Of a DNA stretch of 64,000 nt, positions 49,671-58,863 are shown one piece after another. The notes beneath the pieces were generated by a model. That model was not told where the DNA came from, did no database searches, and saw nothing but the letters and a program-made list of their open reading frames with translations. The position numbers and the translations under genes were made by a program. Source of the stretch: Rhizobium sp. BK316 (GTDB taxonomy: Bacteria > Pseudomonadota > Alphaproteobacteria > Rhizobiales > Rhizobiaceae). The DNA lies in the NCBI RefSeq assembly GCF_014193695.1, contig NZ_JACHZR010000004.1, positions 434,001-498,000 of the forward strand, in the 5' to 3' direction. Each line of letters begins with the position of its first letter. Position 1 is the stretch's first letter.

Positions 49671-51527
49671 ATGAACCATCGCCTCCAGACCGTGATCGCG
49701 CTGCTGCTCGCCGGTCTGTGGGGCGCGGTACTCGGCTATTTTCATCTGCAGTCGGACTCCAGCCTCATGGAGCGGATGGAGGCCACGCTTGCCGATCTGC
49801 GCAGCACGATCGTCGGCGTCCGGCCTCCGCCCGGTCTCGTTTCCATTATCGCGATCGATGACCGTACCGCCGCAGCACATGGCTATCCGCTCAAGCGGGA
49901 GATGCTTGCGCAGCTCGTCACGTCCATCGGAGCGTTGAACCCGAGAGCACTGGCGCTCGATATCCTGCTTGTCGATCCCGGTACGGAGGAGGGCGATGCC
50001 GCACTTGAAACGGCGCTCAAAGCGACGCCCAGTATCATCGCCGGTGCTGCAACCTTTCCGCAAAGTCTCCAGGCGGTGACGGAAGATGCAGAGGATCCGC
50101 TGGCGGCGGTTCCCGAAGCACAGCAGCTTCTGCTGCCGCAGCCACGCTTCGCAGAGGCTGCAACACTCGGCATCGTCAATGTGGCGACGGACCAGAGTGG
50201 CGTGCCGCGATTCATTCCGCTGTTTTCTCGCGCCGCCGACCGTCTGGATGCGGCCTTTCCACTCCGGGTCGCCTCGATTGCGCTCAGTGCGGAACCATTG
50301 ATCGAAAAGGATGGTATCCGGCTCGGCGCCCAGCGCATTCCAACGGATACGGGCCAGCGCCTGCCGCTGACTTTCTATGGTCCTGCAGGCAGTATCCGCA
50401 CCTTCAGCGCTGCCGATGCGCTCGATGGCAAGCTGCCGGCGGATGCCATCACCGACAAGGTGGTGGTAATCGGCGCGACGGTCACCGGCGGCGGCGATGT
50501 CTTTCCCACACCGTTCGATCCCATCCTGCCGGGTGTCGAAGTGATGTCGACGGCGATCACGCATCTGATCGCGGGCGACGGCATGGTGCGCGACAGCAGG
50601 ACACGGCAGGCGGATGCCGGCATTGCGATAGCCTTGCCTGTTCTTCTCGTCGCACTGGTCGCATGGCGCCGCAGTGCCCTCGGCTTCGTCATCATCAGCC
50701 TAGCGGTCATTGTCTGGGCGATGCTCAACCTTGCAGCCTTTGCGAACGGCTACTGGCTGAGTGCTGCATTGCCGATTGCGGCCGCCCTCCCACCCGCAGT
50801 TATTTTCGGTGCCGCAGAACTCTGGCGCGACCGCGGCCGTGCGCGGCACTTCGCCGATCAGTCCGAGCGGCTGCAACGCATCGAAGCGCCGGGCCTGGGC
50901 GAGTGGTTGGCGCGCGACCCGGCGTTCCTGGCCGAGCCGGTGCGGCAGAATGCTTCCGTCGTCTTCATCGACCTTTCGGGTTTCACCGGCCTCAGCGAAG
51001 CCGTCGGACCGGCCGCAGTGCGGGAAATCCTCAGCAGCTTCTTCGAACTCATCGACGAGGAAGTGCGGCTGCTTGGCGGGGCGATCACCAGCTTCATGGG
51101 CGACGGCGCCATGATTCTCTTCGGGCTGCCGGAACCGGCAGCCGACGATGCGGCGCGGGCGGCGGCCTGCGCCGTGCGCCTTGCCGGTCGCACCCGCAGC
51201 TTCCTTGCAGGCCATCAGGAGCTTCGCCGCAGAAAGATGGGCTTCAAGGTCGGTGCCCATTGCGGCCCGATCGTCGCATCTCGTCTCGGCAGCGGCGACC
51301 GTCAGCAGATCACCGCAACGGGCGATACCGTCAATGTCGCCCAGCGGCTCATGGAAGTGGCCGCAAGCCGTGGGGCAGAGCTTGCACTCAGCGCCAGCCT
51401 GCTCGACGCCGCTGGTCCGGATGCCGTTCCGTCTCAGGCGGGGCAGTTGACCGGACCGTTCGAGACGAAGCTGCGCGGGCGCTCCGGCAGTATCGCCATC
51501 TACACATGGCGTGGCGAGACACTTTGA
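49671..51527 (+). CDS. CHASE2-sensor class III adenylate/guanylate cyclase
   Basis: The 618-residue protein has an N-terminal helix (TVIALLLAGLWGAVLGYFHL) and a CHASE2 sensor (IIAIDDRTAAAHGYPLKREM, ALALDILLVDPG, GIVNVATDQSGVPRFIPLFS, VVVIGATVTGGGD). Three membrane helices lie near residues 320-390 (AIALPVLLVALVAW), and a class III cyclase domain near 430-610 has VVFIDLSGFTGLSEAVGPAA and ITSFMGDGAMILFGLPEPA, both metal Asp residues intact, and DRQQITATGDTVNVAQRL. It makes cyclic nucleotide in response to an extracytoplasmic cue. It is cotranscribed with the FecR gene. Confidence 0.9.
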   Translation: MNHRLQTVIALLLAGLWGAVLGYFHLQSDSSLMERMEATLADLRSTIVGVRPPPGLVSIIAIDDRTAAAHGYPLKREMLAQLVTSIGALNPRALALDILLVDPGTEEGDAALETALKATPSIIAGAATFPQSLQAVTEDAEDPLAAVPEAQQLLLPQPRFAEAATLGIVNVATDQSGVPRFIPLFSRAADRLDAAFPLRVASIALSAEPLIEKDGIRLGAQRIPTDTGQRLPLTFYGPAGSIRTFSAADALDGKLPADAITDKVVVIGATVTGGGDVFPTPFDPILPGVEVMSTAITHLIAGDGMVRDSRTRQADAGIAIALPVLLVALVAWRRSALGFVIISLAVIVWAMLNLAAFANGYWLSAALPIAAALPPAVIFGAAELWRDRGRARHFADQSERLQRIEAPGLGEWLARDPAFLAEPVRQNASVVFIDLSGFTGLSEAVGPAAVREILSSFFELIDEEVRLLGGAITSFMGDGAMILFGLPEPAADDAARAAACAVRLAGRTRSFLAGHQELRRRKMGFKVGAHCGPIVASRLGSGDRQQITATGDTVNVAQRLMEVAASRGAELALSASLLDAAGPDAVPSQAGQLTGPFETKLRGRSGSIAIYTWRGETL

Positions 51528-51625
51528 CATTCGCAGCCGGAGCGAGTAGGAACGGCCCAACTCTTCGGCCGGACGATTCCGGCTACGGCGCGTTACGCGC
51601 CTGACAGCTCCGAAAGATCGAACAC

Positions 51626-53503
51626 ATGACTGACTATAACGGCGTCTCTCCGGCGATCGCCAAGGCGTTGCAGAAGCGCGGCTATACCGAGCTCACCCCC
51701 GTCCAGAAGGCGATGCTCGATCCGGCGCTCGCCGCATCGGACGCGCTCGTTTCCGCGCAGACCGGCTCGGGCAAGACCGTGGCCTTCGGGCTGGCGCTTG
51801 CGCCGACGCTTCTTGAAGGCTCCGAGCGCTTCGCGCCGGCAGCCGCACCCCTTGCCCTCGTGATTGCGCCGACGCGCGAACTGGCATTGCAGGTCAAGCG
51901 TGAGCTGGAATGGCTTTACGAAATGACAGGCGCCGTGATCGCGAGCTGTGTCGGCGGCATGGATATCCGCAGCGAGCGCCGTGCGTTGGAGCGTGGCGCA
52001 CATATCGTCGTCGGCACACCGGGACGTCTCTGCGACCACATCCGCCGCAACGCTCTGGATATGAGCGAACTCAAGGCGGCGGTGCTGGATGAGGCGGACG
52101 AGATGCTCGATCTAGGCTTCCGCGAAGATCTGGAATTCATCCTTGAATCGGCACCGGACGAGCGCCGCACGCTGATGTTCTCCGCGACCGTGCCCGCTGC
52201 CATCGCCAAGCTCGCGAAGAGCTATCAGCGCGACGCAGTGCGCATCAGCACGCAGGCGGAAGAAAAGCAGCATATCGATATCGAATATCGCGCGCTCGTC
52301 GTTTCGCCTGCTGACCGCGAAAACGCTATCATCAACGTGCTGCGGTACTACGAGGCGCGCAATGCGATCGTCTTCTGTTCGACGCGTGCGGCCGTCAATC
52401 ACCTGACGGCCCGGTTTCACAACCGCAATTTCAATGTCGTGGCGCTCTCGGGCGAACTGACGCAGAACGAGCGCAGCCATGCGCTGCAGGCGATGCGCGA
52501 CGGACGCGCACGCGTCTGCATCGCGACCGACGTCGCAGCCCGCGGCATCGACTTGCCGGGCCTCGACCTCGTCGTGCATGCCGATCTGCCGACCAACCCG
52601 GAAACGCTTCTTCACCGCAGCGGCCGTACGGGCCGCGCGGGACGCAAGGGCGTCAGCGCGCTCATCGTGCCGCTCAACGTGCGCCGCAAGGCCGAACGGT
52701 TGCTCGACAATGCCGGTATCGCCGCCACCTGGGCACGGCCGCCCTCCGTCGAGGAAGTAACGGAGCGTGACGACGAGCGGCTGCTCGCCGATCCGATCTT
52801 CGCCGACAAGCCGCAGGACGAAGAGCAGGGACTGGTGCAGAAACTCATCGAAAGCCATGGCGCCGAGGCACTTGCCGCCGCTTTCGTGCGTCTCTATCGC
52901 GCCAACCAGTCGGCACCGGAAGACCTGATCGAGGTTTCGGTACAGGACGACCGCGCCCGCAAGCGCCGCGACAATGGCGAGGTGCGCGAATTCGCGCCGG
53001 CGCAGAAGGGACCGCGTGACGATTTCGGCCCAAGCGTCTGGTTCTCCGTCTCCGTCGGCCGCAAGCAGAATGCCGAGCCGCGCTGGCTGATCCCGATGCT
53101 CTGCCGCAACGGCAATCTCACCAAGCGCGAGATCGGCGCGATCAAGATGCAGCCGGACGAGACCTTCGTGGAAATCGCCGCCGACAGCGCCGACAGTTTC
53201 CTCGGCACCCTCGGCCCGAACAAGACGATGGAGCGCGGCATTCGCGTCGTCAGGCTGAACGGCACGCCCGACTTCAGCAAGCCGGCCAAGCCCGCCTATG
53301 CGAAGAAGTCTTTCGAAGAGCGTGGCGACGATCGGTTCCGTGGCGACAAGCCGAAGGGCAAGTTCGGCAAGGACAGACCCGCCGGTACGGAACGTCAGGA
53401 CGACAAGCTCTGGACGAAGAAACCGGGTAAGCCGAAATTCGAAGGCGGCAAGAACAAGTTCGAAGGCGGCAGGGGCAAGTTCGCCAAGAAGAAAGACCGC
53501 TGA
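51626..53503 (+). CDS. DEAD-box RNA helicase with DbpA-like C-terminal domain
   Basis: The 625-residue protein has the helicase motifs SAQTGSGKTVAFGLAL (I), APTRELALQVK (Ia), GTPGRLCDHI (Ib), LDEADEMLDLGF (II), MFSATVP (III), IATDVAARGIDLPGLDLVVH (V) and HRSGRTGRAGRKG (VI). A DbpA RNA-binding fold follows (WFSVSVGRKQNAEPRWLIPM, then REIGAIKMQPDETFVEIAAD). The C-terminus is Lys/Gly-rich with repeated KFEGGKNKFEGGRGKF. It probably acts on ribosomal RNA, as DbpA does. Confidence 0.92.
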   Translation: MTDYNGVSPAIAKALQKRGYTELTPVQKAMLDPALAASDALVSAQTGSGKTVAFGLALAPTLLEGSERFAPAAAPLALVIAPTRELALQVKRELEWLYEMTGAVIASCVGGMDIRSERRALERGAHIVVGTPGRLCDHIRRNALDMSELKAAVLDEADEMLDLGFREDLEFILESAPDERRTLMFSATVPAAIAKLAKSYQRDAVRISTQAEEKQHIDIEYRALVVSPADRENAIINVLRYYEARNAIVFCSTRAAVNHLTARFHNRNFNVVALSGELTQNERSHALQAMRDGRARVCIATDVAARGIDLPGLDLVVHADLPTNPETLLHRSGRTGRAGRKGVSALIVPLNVRRKAERLLDNAGIAATWARPPSVEEVTERDDERLLADPIFADKPQDEEQGLVQKLIESHGAEALAAAFVRLYRANQSAPEDLIEVSVQDDRARKRRDNGEVREFAPAQKGPRDDFGPSVWFSVSVGRKQNAEPRWLIPMLCRNGNLTKREIGAIKMQPDETFVEIAADSADSFLGTLGPNKTMERGIRVVRLNGTPDFSKPAKPAYAKKSFEERGDDRFRGDKPKGKFGKDRPAGTERQDDKLWTKKPGKPKFEGGKNKFEGGRGKFAKKKDR

Positions 53504-53556
53504 GGCGGTCGCCGACCGCACCGGTAAGTCGATGCGGCCGGTAGGCAGCGAAAGTC

Positions 53557-54339
53557 TCAGCTATGTTCGCTGGAACCGGCTGCTGCGAGGATGAGATTGG
53601 CGACGGCGTGCGGCTGGGAAATCAGCGAAACGTGGCTGGCGTCGAGTTCGATCGTCGTCGCGTTCATGCGCTTTGCCATGAAGCGTTCGAGATCGGGATT
53701 GATGGTGCGGTCATTCTTCGAAACCGCGTACCAGGATGGCTTGGAGCGCCAGGCAGCGACCGTTGTCTTGGCAGTGAACAGCGTATCGGAAATGCGGCCC
53801 TGCACGGCATAGAGCGCCTTGGCGCGGGCAACCGGCAGATCGCCGGCGAAGTCTCTGACGAAAGCTTCTTCACTCAACTGGGCGTAACCGCCGCTGTGAA
53901 CGAGCCCCGCACTGGCAGGCGGCGTCGGATACTGCTTGGCGAGAGCCGTATAATCCTCGCCGGCGTCAGGCGCGCGGGCAGCGATATAGACGAGTGCCGT
54001 CACCTTCGGGTCGACACCGGCTTCGGTGACGAGCATGCCGGAATAGGAGTGGCCGACAAGCACGGTCGGGCCATCCATCAGCGCCAGGATACGCTTGGTG
54101 GCTTCGACATCGTCAGCAAAGGAAGTGAGGGGGTTCTGCACGGCCATCACATTCAGGTCGGCGGCCTGGAGATGAGGGATGACATCCAGCCAGCAGGATG
54201 CATCGGCATAGGCGCCATGGACGAGAACGACGTTCTTTGCCTTGGCGATGGTGGCAGCCCAGCCGGCGGCCGGGAACATGCTGAGTGCGGCCCCTGCAAC
54301 GAGAGCGGCCGAGAATGAACGTCTGGTGATCGGTTGCAT
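53557..54339 (-). CDS. Exported alpha/beta hydrolase (Tat-type leader)
   Basis: The 260-residue protein begins MQPITRRSFSAALVAGAALS, a twin-arginine leader with cleavage after AGWAA. The hydrolase core has NVVLVHGAYADASCWLDVIP, nucleophile elbow VLVGHSYSGMLVTEAG (Ser), KNDRTINPDLERFMA (Asp) and ELDASHVSLISQPHAVANLI (His). It belongs to the small esterase-like family with pheophytinase-like relatives; the substrate is unknown. ATG 54339 has GGAGG 7 bases upstream; a frame-open extension to 54435 is not used. Confidence 0.86.
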   Translation of the reverse strand: MQPITRRSFSAALVAGAALSMFPAAGWAATIAKAKNVVLVHGAYADASCWLDVIPHLQAADLNVMAVQNPLTSFADDVEATKRILALMDGPTVLVGHSYSGMLVTEAGVDPKVTALVYIAARAPDAGEDYTALAKQYPTPPASAGLVHSGGYAQLSEEAFVRDFAGDLPVARAKALYAVQGRISDTLFTAKTTVAAWRSKPSWYAVSKNDRTINPDLERFMAKRMNATTIELDASHVSLISQPHAVANLILAAAGSSEHS

Positions 54340-54505
54340 AACGAGTCCTCCGGCTTGTGGGAAATCTGGGGCGATACCCTCAAGGGATCGCTGCAGAAAC
54401 GTTACGCCGAGACGCAGAGCTCCATAACTATACAAAGGTCCAGCGAGGTATTATGCCCTGCCTCAAGGCCAGGTGGCCTGTCGCAACGAGGACAATCGAT
54501 ACCAG

Positions 54506-55168
54506 ATGAGACCGGCTTCCCCAGATGATCGTCCTGAGCTGACGGCCTTCATCGAAGCTAACCTGCCGCTTGCGGGCGTGCCTTCGATACCTGACGTAAG
54601 GCTGCATATGGCGACACCGAGGAGCGGCCTCTATCGCCTTGCAATGGCTGACGATTCCGATATGGCGCCGCCTTATTGGGCCTACCCTTGGGCGGGTGGG
54701 GCGGTGCTCGCACGCTATCTTTTCGACCATCCCGAAGAGATGGCGGGCAAACATGTCGTCGATCTCGGCACCGGCTCCGGCCTTGTTGCCATCGTGGCCA
54801 TGAAATGCGGTGCCGCCCATGTGCTGGCAATCGATATCGATGCAAAGGCGATCGCTGCGGCGCGGCTGAATGCCGAGGCGAACGATGTCGAGATCGAGAC
54901 GCGGCTCGGCGACATTATCAGCGACGCACCACCTTACGCCGACATGATTCTGGCCGGTGATGTCTTCTATGACGAGGTCCTGGCGGAGCGTATGCTGCCT
55001 TTCCTTGAACGTTGCAGCGCTGCCGGCATCGACGTGCTCATCGGCGATCCGGGGAGGGCGCCTCTGCCCGCAGGTTCTCTGGAAAAAATTGCAGAATATC
55101 CGGTGCCGGATTTCGGCGGGGGTGCGCAAGGTACGGCCGCCGATAGCGCGGTTTTCCGCTTGAGATAA
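54506..55168 (+). CDS. Class I SAM-dependent methyltransferase (ETFB-KMT/Nnt1-like)
   Basis: The 220-residue protein has PPYWAYPWAGGAVLARYLFD, VVDLGTGSGLVAIVAMKCGA (motif I), LAIDIDAKAIAAARLNAEAN and DMILAGDVFYDEVLAERMLP, the pattern of the METTL20/Nnt1 protein-lysine methyltransferase group (the DVFYD motif in place of DxxY). It may methylate electron-transfer flavoprotein beta or a ribosomal protein; the substrate is unproven. Start ATG 54506; GTG 54473 is possible. Confidence 0.83.
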   Translation: MRPASPDDRPELTAFIEANLPLAGVPSIPDVRLHMATPRSGLYRLAMADDSDMAPPYWAYPWAGGAVLARYLFDHPEEMAGKHVVDLGTGSGLVAIVAMKCGAAHVLAIDIDAKAIAAARLNAEANDVEIETRLGDIISDAPPYADMILAGDVFYDEVLAERMLPFLERCSAAGIDVLIGDPGRAPLPAGSLEKIAEYPVPDFGGGAQGTAADSAVFRLR

Positions 55169-55292
55169 GCGCGATTGCGTGGCTCGCGCTCGGGCATCGG
55201 CGGCGATCCAGGCCTTGCGGCGGCGACCGTCATTCTCGGAGCGAGCGTGCTGGCGCAGCTCTGCTTCTGGATTGCCGTCGCTTCCGGAAGTG

Positions 55293-56516
55293 TCACGCGA
55301 GAAGATCTGGCCGCAGAAGCATGACCGGGCAGGTGGCCCCTGCCGGCAGTTCCGGCGCATGCGGCGGGCGGATGATGAGACAATCCGAACGGGCAAAGGT
55401 TTTCATCATCGATGAATCCTGCTTGTCGAAGGGTTCGACCAGCCAATTGCCGGCAGCGGATTTCGAAAGCCTGGCGCGGACATAGTCCTGCCGTTGGTCA
55501 TTGGCACGCAGGGTAACCGCTGCTTCCACCGTTGCCTCGCGCTGCACCGGCGGCAGGGAGGCGAGCTTGCGGATCAACGGCTCAAGGAAGAGCAGCGAGC
55601 AGACGAGGCTCGATACCGGATTGCCGGGCAGGCCGAGCACGTGGGTCTCGCCGAAACTGCCGACCATCAGCGGCTTGCCGGGGCGCATGGCGATGCGCCA
55701 GAAATCGAGCTGCATGCCGGCCTCGATCAACGTGGCCTGCACCAGATCGTGGTCGCCGACCGAAGCTCCGCCGAGCGTGACGATGACGTCGACCTTCGCG
55801 CCCCGCGCCCTGTCGATCGCCGCGGTAATTTCAGCCTTGTCATCGGGCACGATGCCGAGATCGAGCACGTCGGCGCCGGCCCTGCGGGCAAGGGCTGCAA
55901 CACCGAACGTGTTGGACGCAATGATCTGCGAAGGGCCGGGCGCGCTTCCCGGCGGCAGAAGCTCGTCGCCGGTTGCGAGGATTGCGATCAGCGGGCGGCG
56001 CAGCACCTCGACAGTTGGCCGGTTCATGCCGGCAGCAACCGTCAGCCGCGAGAAATCGAGCACGGTGCCGGCGGGAAGCACGGCTTCGCCTTCGGCAAAA
56101 TCCTGGCCGCGGGGGCGCACATGCTGGCCCTGCCGTACGGGGAAATTGGTTCTGATGCCGCCCTCGATCTTCTCCGCATCCTCCTGCAGCAGCACGCTGT
56201 CGGCGCCAGATGGGAGGGGCGCACCGGTGAAGATCCTGATAGCCTCTCCCTGACCGACGCTTCCCTCGAAGCCGTGGCCGGCGGAGGACATGCCGATGAC
56301 TTTCAGCACGGCGCCTGGCTCCGGCGCATCTTCGCGGCGCAGTGCATAGCCATCCATGGCGGATGCGTTGAAGGGCGGCTGTGTCAGGTCAGCTGTCAGA
56401 TCAATGGCCAGGACGCGGCCTTCGGCCTCGGCGAGCGGCAACGTTTCGCACGCCGTAACGGGCTTGGCGCCGGAGAGTAGGCGGCTCTGGGCCTCGGCGA
56501 CGGGTAGAAGGTTCAT
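55293..56516 (-). CDS. moeA: Molybdopterin molybdenumtransferase MoeA
   Basis: It inserts molybdate into molybdopterin-AMP. The 407-residue protein has PPFNASAMDGYALRRED, IFTGAPLPSGADSVLLQEDA, IAILATGDELLPPGSAPGPS, QIIASNTFGVAALARRAGAD and IVTLGGASVGDHDLVQATLI, with the C-terminal domain following. Its start overlaps the moaC stop by 4 bases (ATGA). Codon 1 was set at ATG 56516, not at the upstream in-frame ATG at 56633. Confidence 0.95.
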   Translation of the reverse strand: MNLLPVAEAQSRLLSGAKPVTACETLPLAEAEGRVLAIDLTADLTQPPFNASAMDGYALRREDAPEPGAVLKVIGMSSAGHGFEGSVGQGEAIRIFTGAPLPSGADSVLLQEDAEKIEGGIRTNFPVRQGQHVRPRGQDFAEGEAVLPAGTVLDFSRLTVAAGMNRPTVEVLRRPLIAILATGDELLPPGSAPGPSQIIASNTFGVAALARRAGADVLDLGIVPDDKAEITAAIDRARGAKVDVIVTLGGASVGDHDLVQATLIEAGMQLDFWRIAMRPGKPLMVGSFGETHVLGLPGNPVSSLVCSLLFLEPLIRKLASLPPVQREATVEAAVTLRANDQRQDYVRARLSKSAAGNWLVEPFDKQDSSMMKTFARSDCLIIRPPHAPELPAGATCPVMLLRPDLLA

Positions 56517-57010
56517 CTTGCCTCCGGATGGCGAAAATCGCCGGATTTGCCGCCGGATTTTTCGAGCAGCCTGACGCCTCCGATTTCCATTGCCTTGTCG
56601 GCCGCCTTGGCCATGTCGTAGATCGTGAGACAAGCGACCGAGACGGCGGTCAGCGCTTCCATCTCCACACCGGTCCTGCCGGTGAGTTTGGCGGTTGCGG
56701 TGACGCGCAGGCCGGGCAGGGCGGTATCTTCCTCTATCTCGACTGTAACCTTCGTCAGCATCAGCGGATGGCAGAGCGGGATGAGATCGGCGGTGCGTTT
56801 GGCGGCCATGATGCCGGCAAGGCGGGCGGTGCCGATGACGTCACCCTTCTTGGCATTGCCTTCGCGAATGAGCGCAAGCGTTTCCGGCGCCATCTTCACA
56901 TGGCCCTCGGCAGTGGCGATGCGCACGGTCTCGGCCTTGTCGGAGACATCGACCATATGCGCCTCGCCGGAGGCGCCGATATGCGTGAGGCCGAGCTTTT
57001 CGCCGCTCAT
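56513..57010 (-). CDS. moaC: Cyclic pyranopterin monophosphate synthase MoaC
   Basis: The 165-residue enzyme of molybdopterin synthesis converts 3',8-cyclo-GTP product to cyclic pyranopterin monophosphate. It has THIGASGEAHMVDVSDKAET, TADLIPLCHPLMLTKVTVEI and TGVEMEALTAVSVACLTIYD with the conserved MEALTAVSVA segment. Start ATG 57010 lies one base past the trpC stop, so trpC, moaC and moeA are one transcript. Confidence 0.96.
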   Translation of the reverse strand: MSGEKLGLTHIGASGEAHMVDVSDKAETVRIATAEGHVKMAPETLALIREGNAKKGDVIGTARLAGIMAAKRTADLIPLCHPLMLTKVTVEIEEDTALPGLRVTATAKLTGRTGVEMEALTAVSVACLTIYDMAKAADKAMEIGGVRLLEKSGGKSGDFRHPEAR

Positions 57011-57011
57011 A

Positions 57012-57824
57012 TCATTCAGCCGCGATGGCGGCTTCACCAAACAGCAGGGCGCGGGTGGCTGCCGTCACGTCCTCCTTGCGCATCAGGCTTTCGCCGACGA
57101 GGAAGGTATTGATGTCAACGGCCTGCAGGCGCTTGCAATCCTTATTGGTGAAGATGCCGCTTTCGCCGACCAGAAGCCGGTCATCAGGAACCATTGATGC
57201 CAGCGTCTCGCTGACCGTGAGACTGACTTCGAACGTGCGGAGATTGCGGTTGTTGATACCGACGAGCGGCGAAGACAGCTTCAAAGCGCGTTCCATTTCG
57301 GGCGCGTCGTGAACTTCGACCAGCACATCCATGCCGAGCAAGAAGGCCTCATCCTGCAGGCGCTCTGCATCGTCGTCCGTCAGCGACGCCATGATGAGCA
57401 GAATGCAATCAGCACCCCAGGCGCGGGCCTCATGCACCTGATAGGTCTCGAACATGAAATCCTTGCGCAGCGCGGGCAGGGCGCAGGCGGCACGCGCTGC
57501 CGTCAGGAATTCCGGTGCGCCCTGAAAACTCGGCGTATCCGTCAGCACCGACAGGCAGGCAGCGCCACCGGCTTCGTAAGCCTTTGCCAGCACCGGCGGA
57601 TCGAAGTCCGGACGGATAAGGCCCTTGGACGGGCTAGCCTTCTTGATCTCGGCAATCAGGCCGATCTGGCCGGCATCGCGCTTGGCGACAAGCGCCTTGT
57701 GGAAACCACGCGGCGCGGACTGCCCGGCCTGCATAGCCTTCAGATCAGCAAGCGAGGTTTTCGCCTTGGCGGCAGAGATTTCCTCGCGCTTGTAGGCTTC
57801 GATCTTCTTCAGGATATCAGTCAT
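57012..57824 (-). CDS. trpC: Indole-3-glycerol phosphate synthase
   Basis: This is step four of tryptophan synthesis. The 270-residue TIM barrel has AEIKKASPSKGLIRPDFDPP (catalytic Lys, phosphate loop), LSVLTDTPSFQGAPEFLTAA, ALRKDFMFETYQVHEARAWG, DVLVEVHDAPEMERAL and VGINNRNLRTFEV. It is fused to no other domain. It follows trpD by 9 bases. Confidence 0.97.
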   Translation of the reverse strand: MTDILKKIEAYKREEISAAKAKTSLADLKAMQAGQSAPRGFHKALVAKRDAGQIGLIAEIKKASPSKGLIRPDFDPPVLAKAYEAGGAACLSVLTDTPSFQGAPEFLTAARAACALPALRKDFMFETYQVHEARAWGADCILLIMASLTDDDAERLQDEAFLLGMDVLVEVHDAPEMERALKLSSPLVGINNRNLRTFEVSLTVSETLASMVPDDRLLVGESGIFTNKDCKRLQAVDINTFLVGESLMRKEDVTAATRALLFGEAAIAAE

Positions 57825-57833
57825 GAGACGATC

Positions 57834-58850
57834 CTAGTCGATATCGTTGGAAACGGCGATCAGTTTGTCGAGCGCAGATGCCGTTGCGCCGCTATCGAGC
57901 GATTCCGTTGCGAGCTTCATACCGTCACGGATCGTCTCTGCCTTACCCGCGATGACGAGCGAGGCGGCGGCATTGGCGAGCGCGATATCGCGGTAAGCGT
58001 TCTTGGTGCCGCCGAGCACCTCGCGCAGCGCTGCGGCATTGACGGTGCCGTCGCCGCCCTTGATATCGGCGAGCACGCAGGGCGCCACACCGAAATCGGC
58101 CGGCGACAGCTCGAAAGTACGGATCTGGCCATTCTCAAGCGCGGCAACGCTGGTCTTGCCGGTAGTGGTGATTTCATCGAGGCCGTCGCCATGGACGACC
58201 CACACACTTTCGGAGCCAAGATCGCGCATGACCTCGGCAAGCGGCACGACCCATTGCGGGGCGAAGACGCCGAGAAGCTGACGCTTGACGCCAGCCGGAT
58301 TGGAGAGGGGACCAAGCAGGTTGAAGATCGTGCGCGTGCCGAGTTCGACGCGCGTCGGGCCGACGTGTCGCATGGCGGAATGATGCTGCTGCGCGAACAT
58401 GAAGCCGACACCGGCTTCGGCGATGCAGCGGGAGATCATCTCCGGGGTGACCTCGAGATTGACGCCAAGCGCCGCAAGACTGTCGGCGGCACCAGATTTC
58501 GAGCTCAACGCCCTATTACCATGCTTGGCGACCGGAACGCCGGCGCCGGCGACGATGAGCGCCGCCAGCGTCGAGATGTTGTAGGTACCGCTGGCATCGC
58601 CGCCGGTGCCGACGATATCGATCGCGTCGGCGGGTGCTTTCACCCGCAGCATCTTGGAGCGCATCGTGGTGACGGCGCCGACGATCTCGTCGACCGTCTC
58701 GCCGCGGACGCGGAGCGCCATCAGGAAGCCGCCGATCTGCGAAGGCGTTGCCTGACCGGACATCAGGATATCGAAGGCCTGACGGGCCTCGTCACGGGTC
58801 AGGGGCTCGCGGCTTGCTGCCTTGGCCAGAAGCGGCTTCAGATCGGTCAT
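57834..58850 (-). CDS. trpD: Anthranilate phosphoribosyltransferase
   Basis: It joins anthranilate and phosphoribosyl pyrophosphate. The 338-residue protein has IVGTGGDASGTYNISTLAAL, KHGNRALSSKSGAADSLAAL (PRPP loop), MRHVGPTRVELGTRTIFNLL and VWVVHGDGLDEITTTG. ATG 58850 is preferred over the in-frame ATG at 58958. It lies 13 bases after ppiD, so the folding factor and the tryptophan genes share a transcript or read-through. Confidence 0.96.
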   Translation of the reverse strand: MTDLKPLLAKAASREPLTRDEARQAFDILMSGQATPSQIGGFLMALRVRGETVDEIVGAVTTMRSKMLRVKAPADAIDIVGTGGDASGTYNISTLAALIVAGAGVPVAKHGNRALSSKSGAADSLAALGVNLEVTPEMISRCIAEAGVGFMFAQQHHSAMRHVGPTRVELGTRTIFNLLGPLSNPAGVKRQLLGVFAPQWVVPLAEVMRDLGSESVWVVHGDGLDEITTTGKTSVAALENGQIRTFELSPADFGVAPCVLADIKGGDGTVNAAALREVLGGTKNAYRDIALANAAASLVIAGKAETIRDGMKLATESLDSGATASALDKLIAVSNDID

Positions 58851-58863
58851 GCGTCGCTTCTCC

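Noticed and set aside
55169..55292. Possible lexA remnant downstream of moeA
   Set aside because: Both strands were translated; no LexA winged helix or Ala-Gly cleavage site is present in this short gap.
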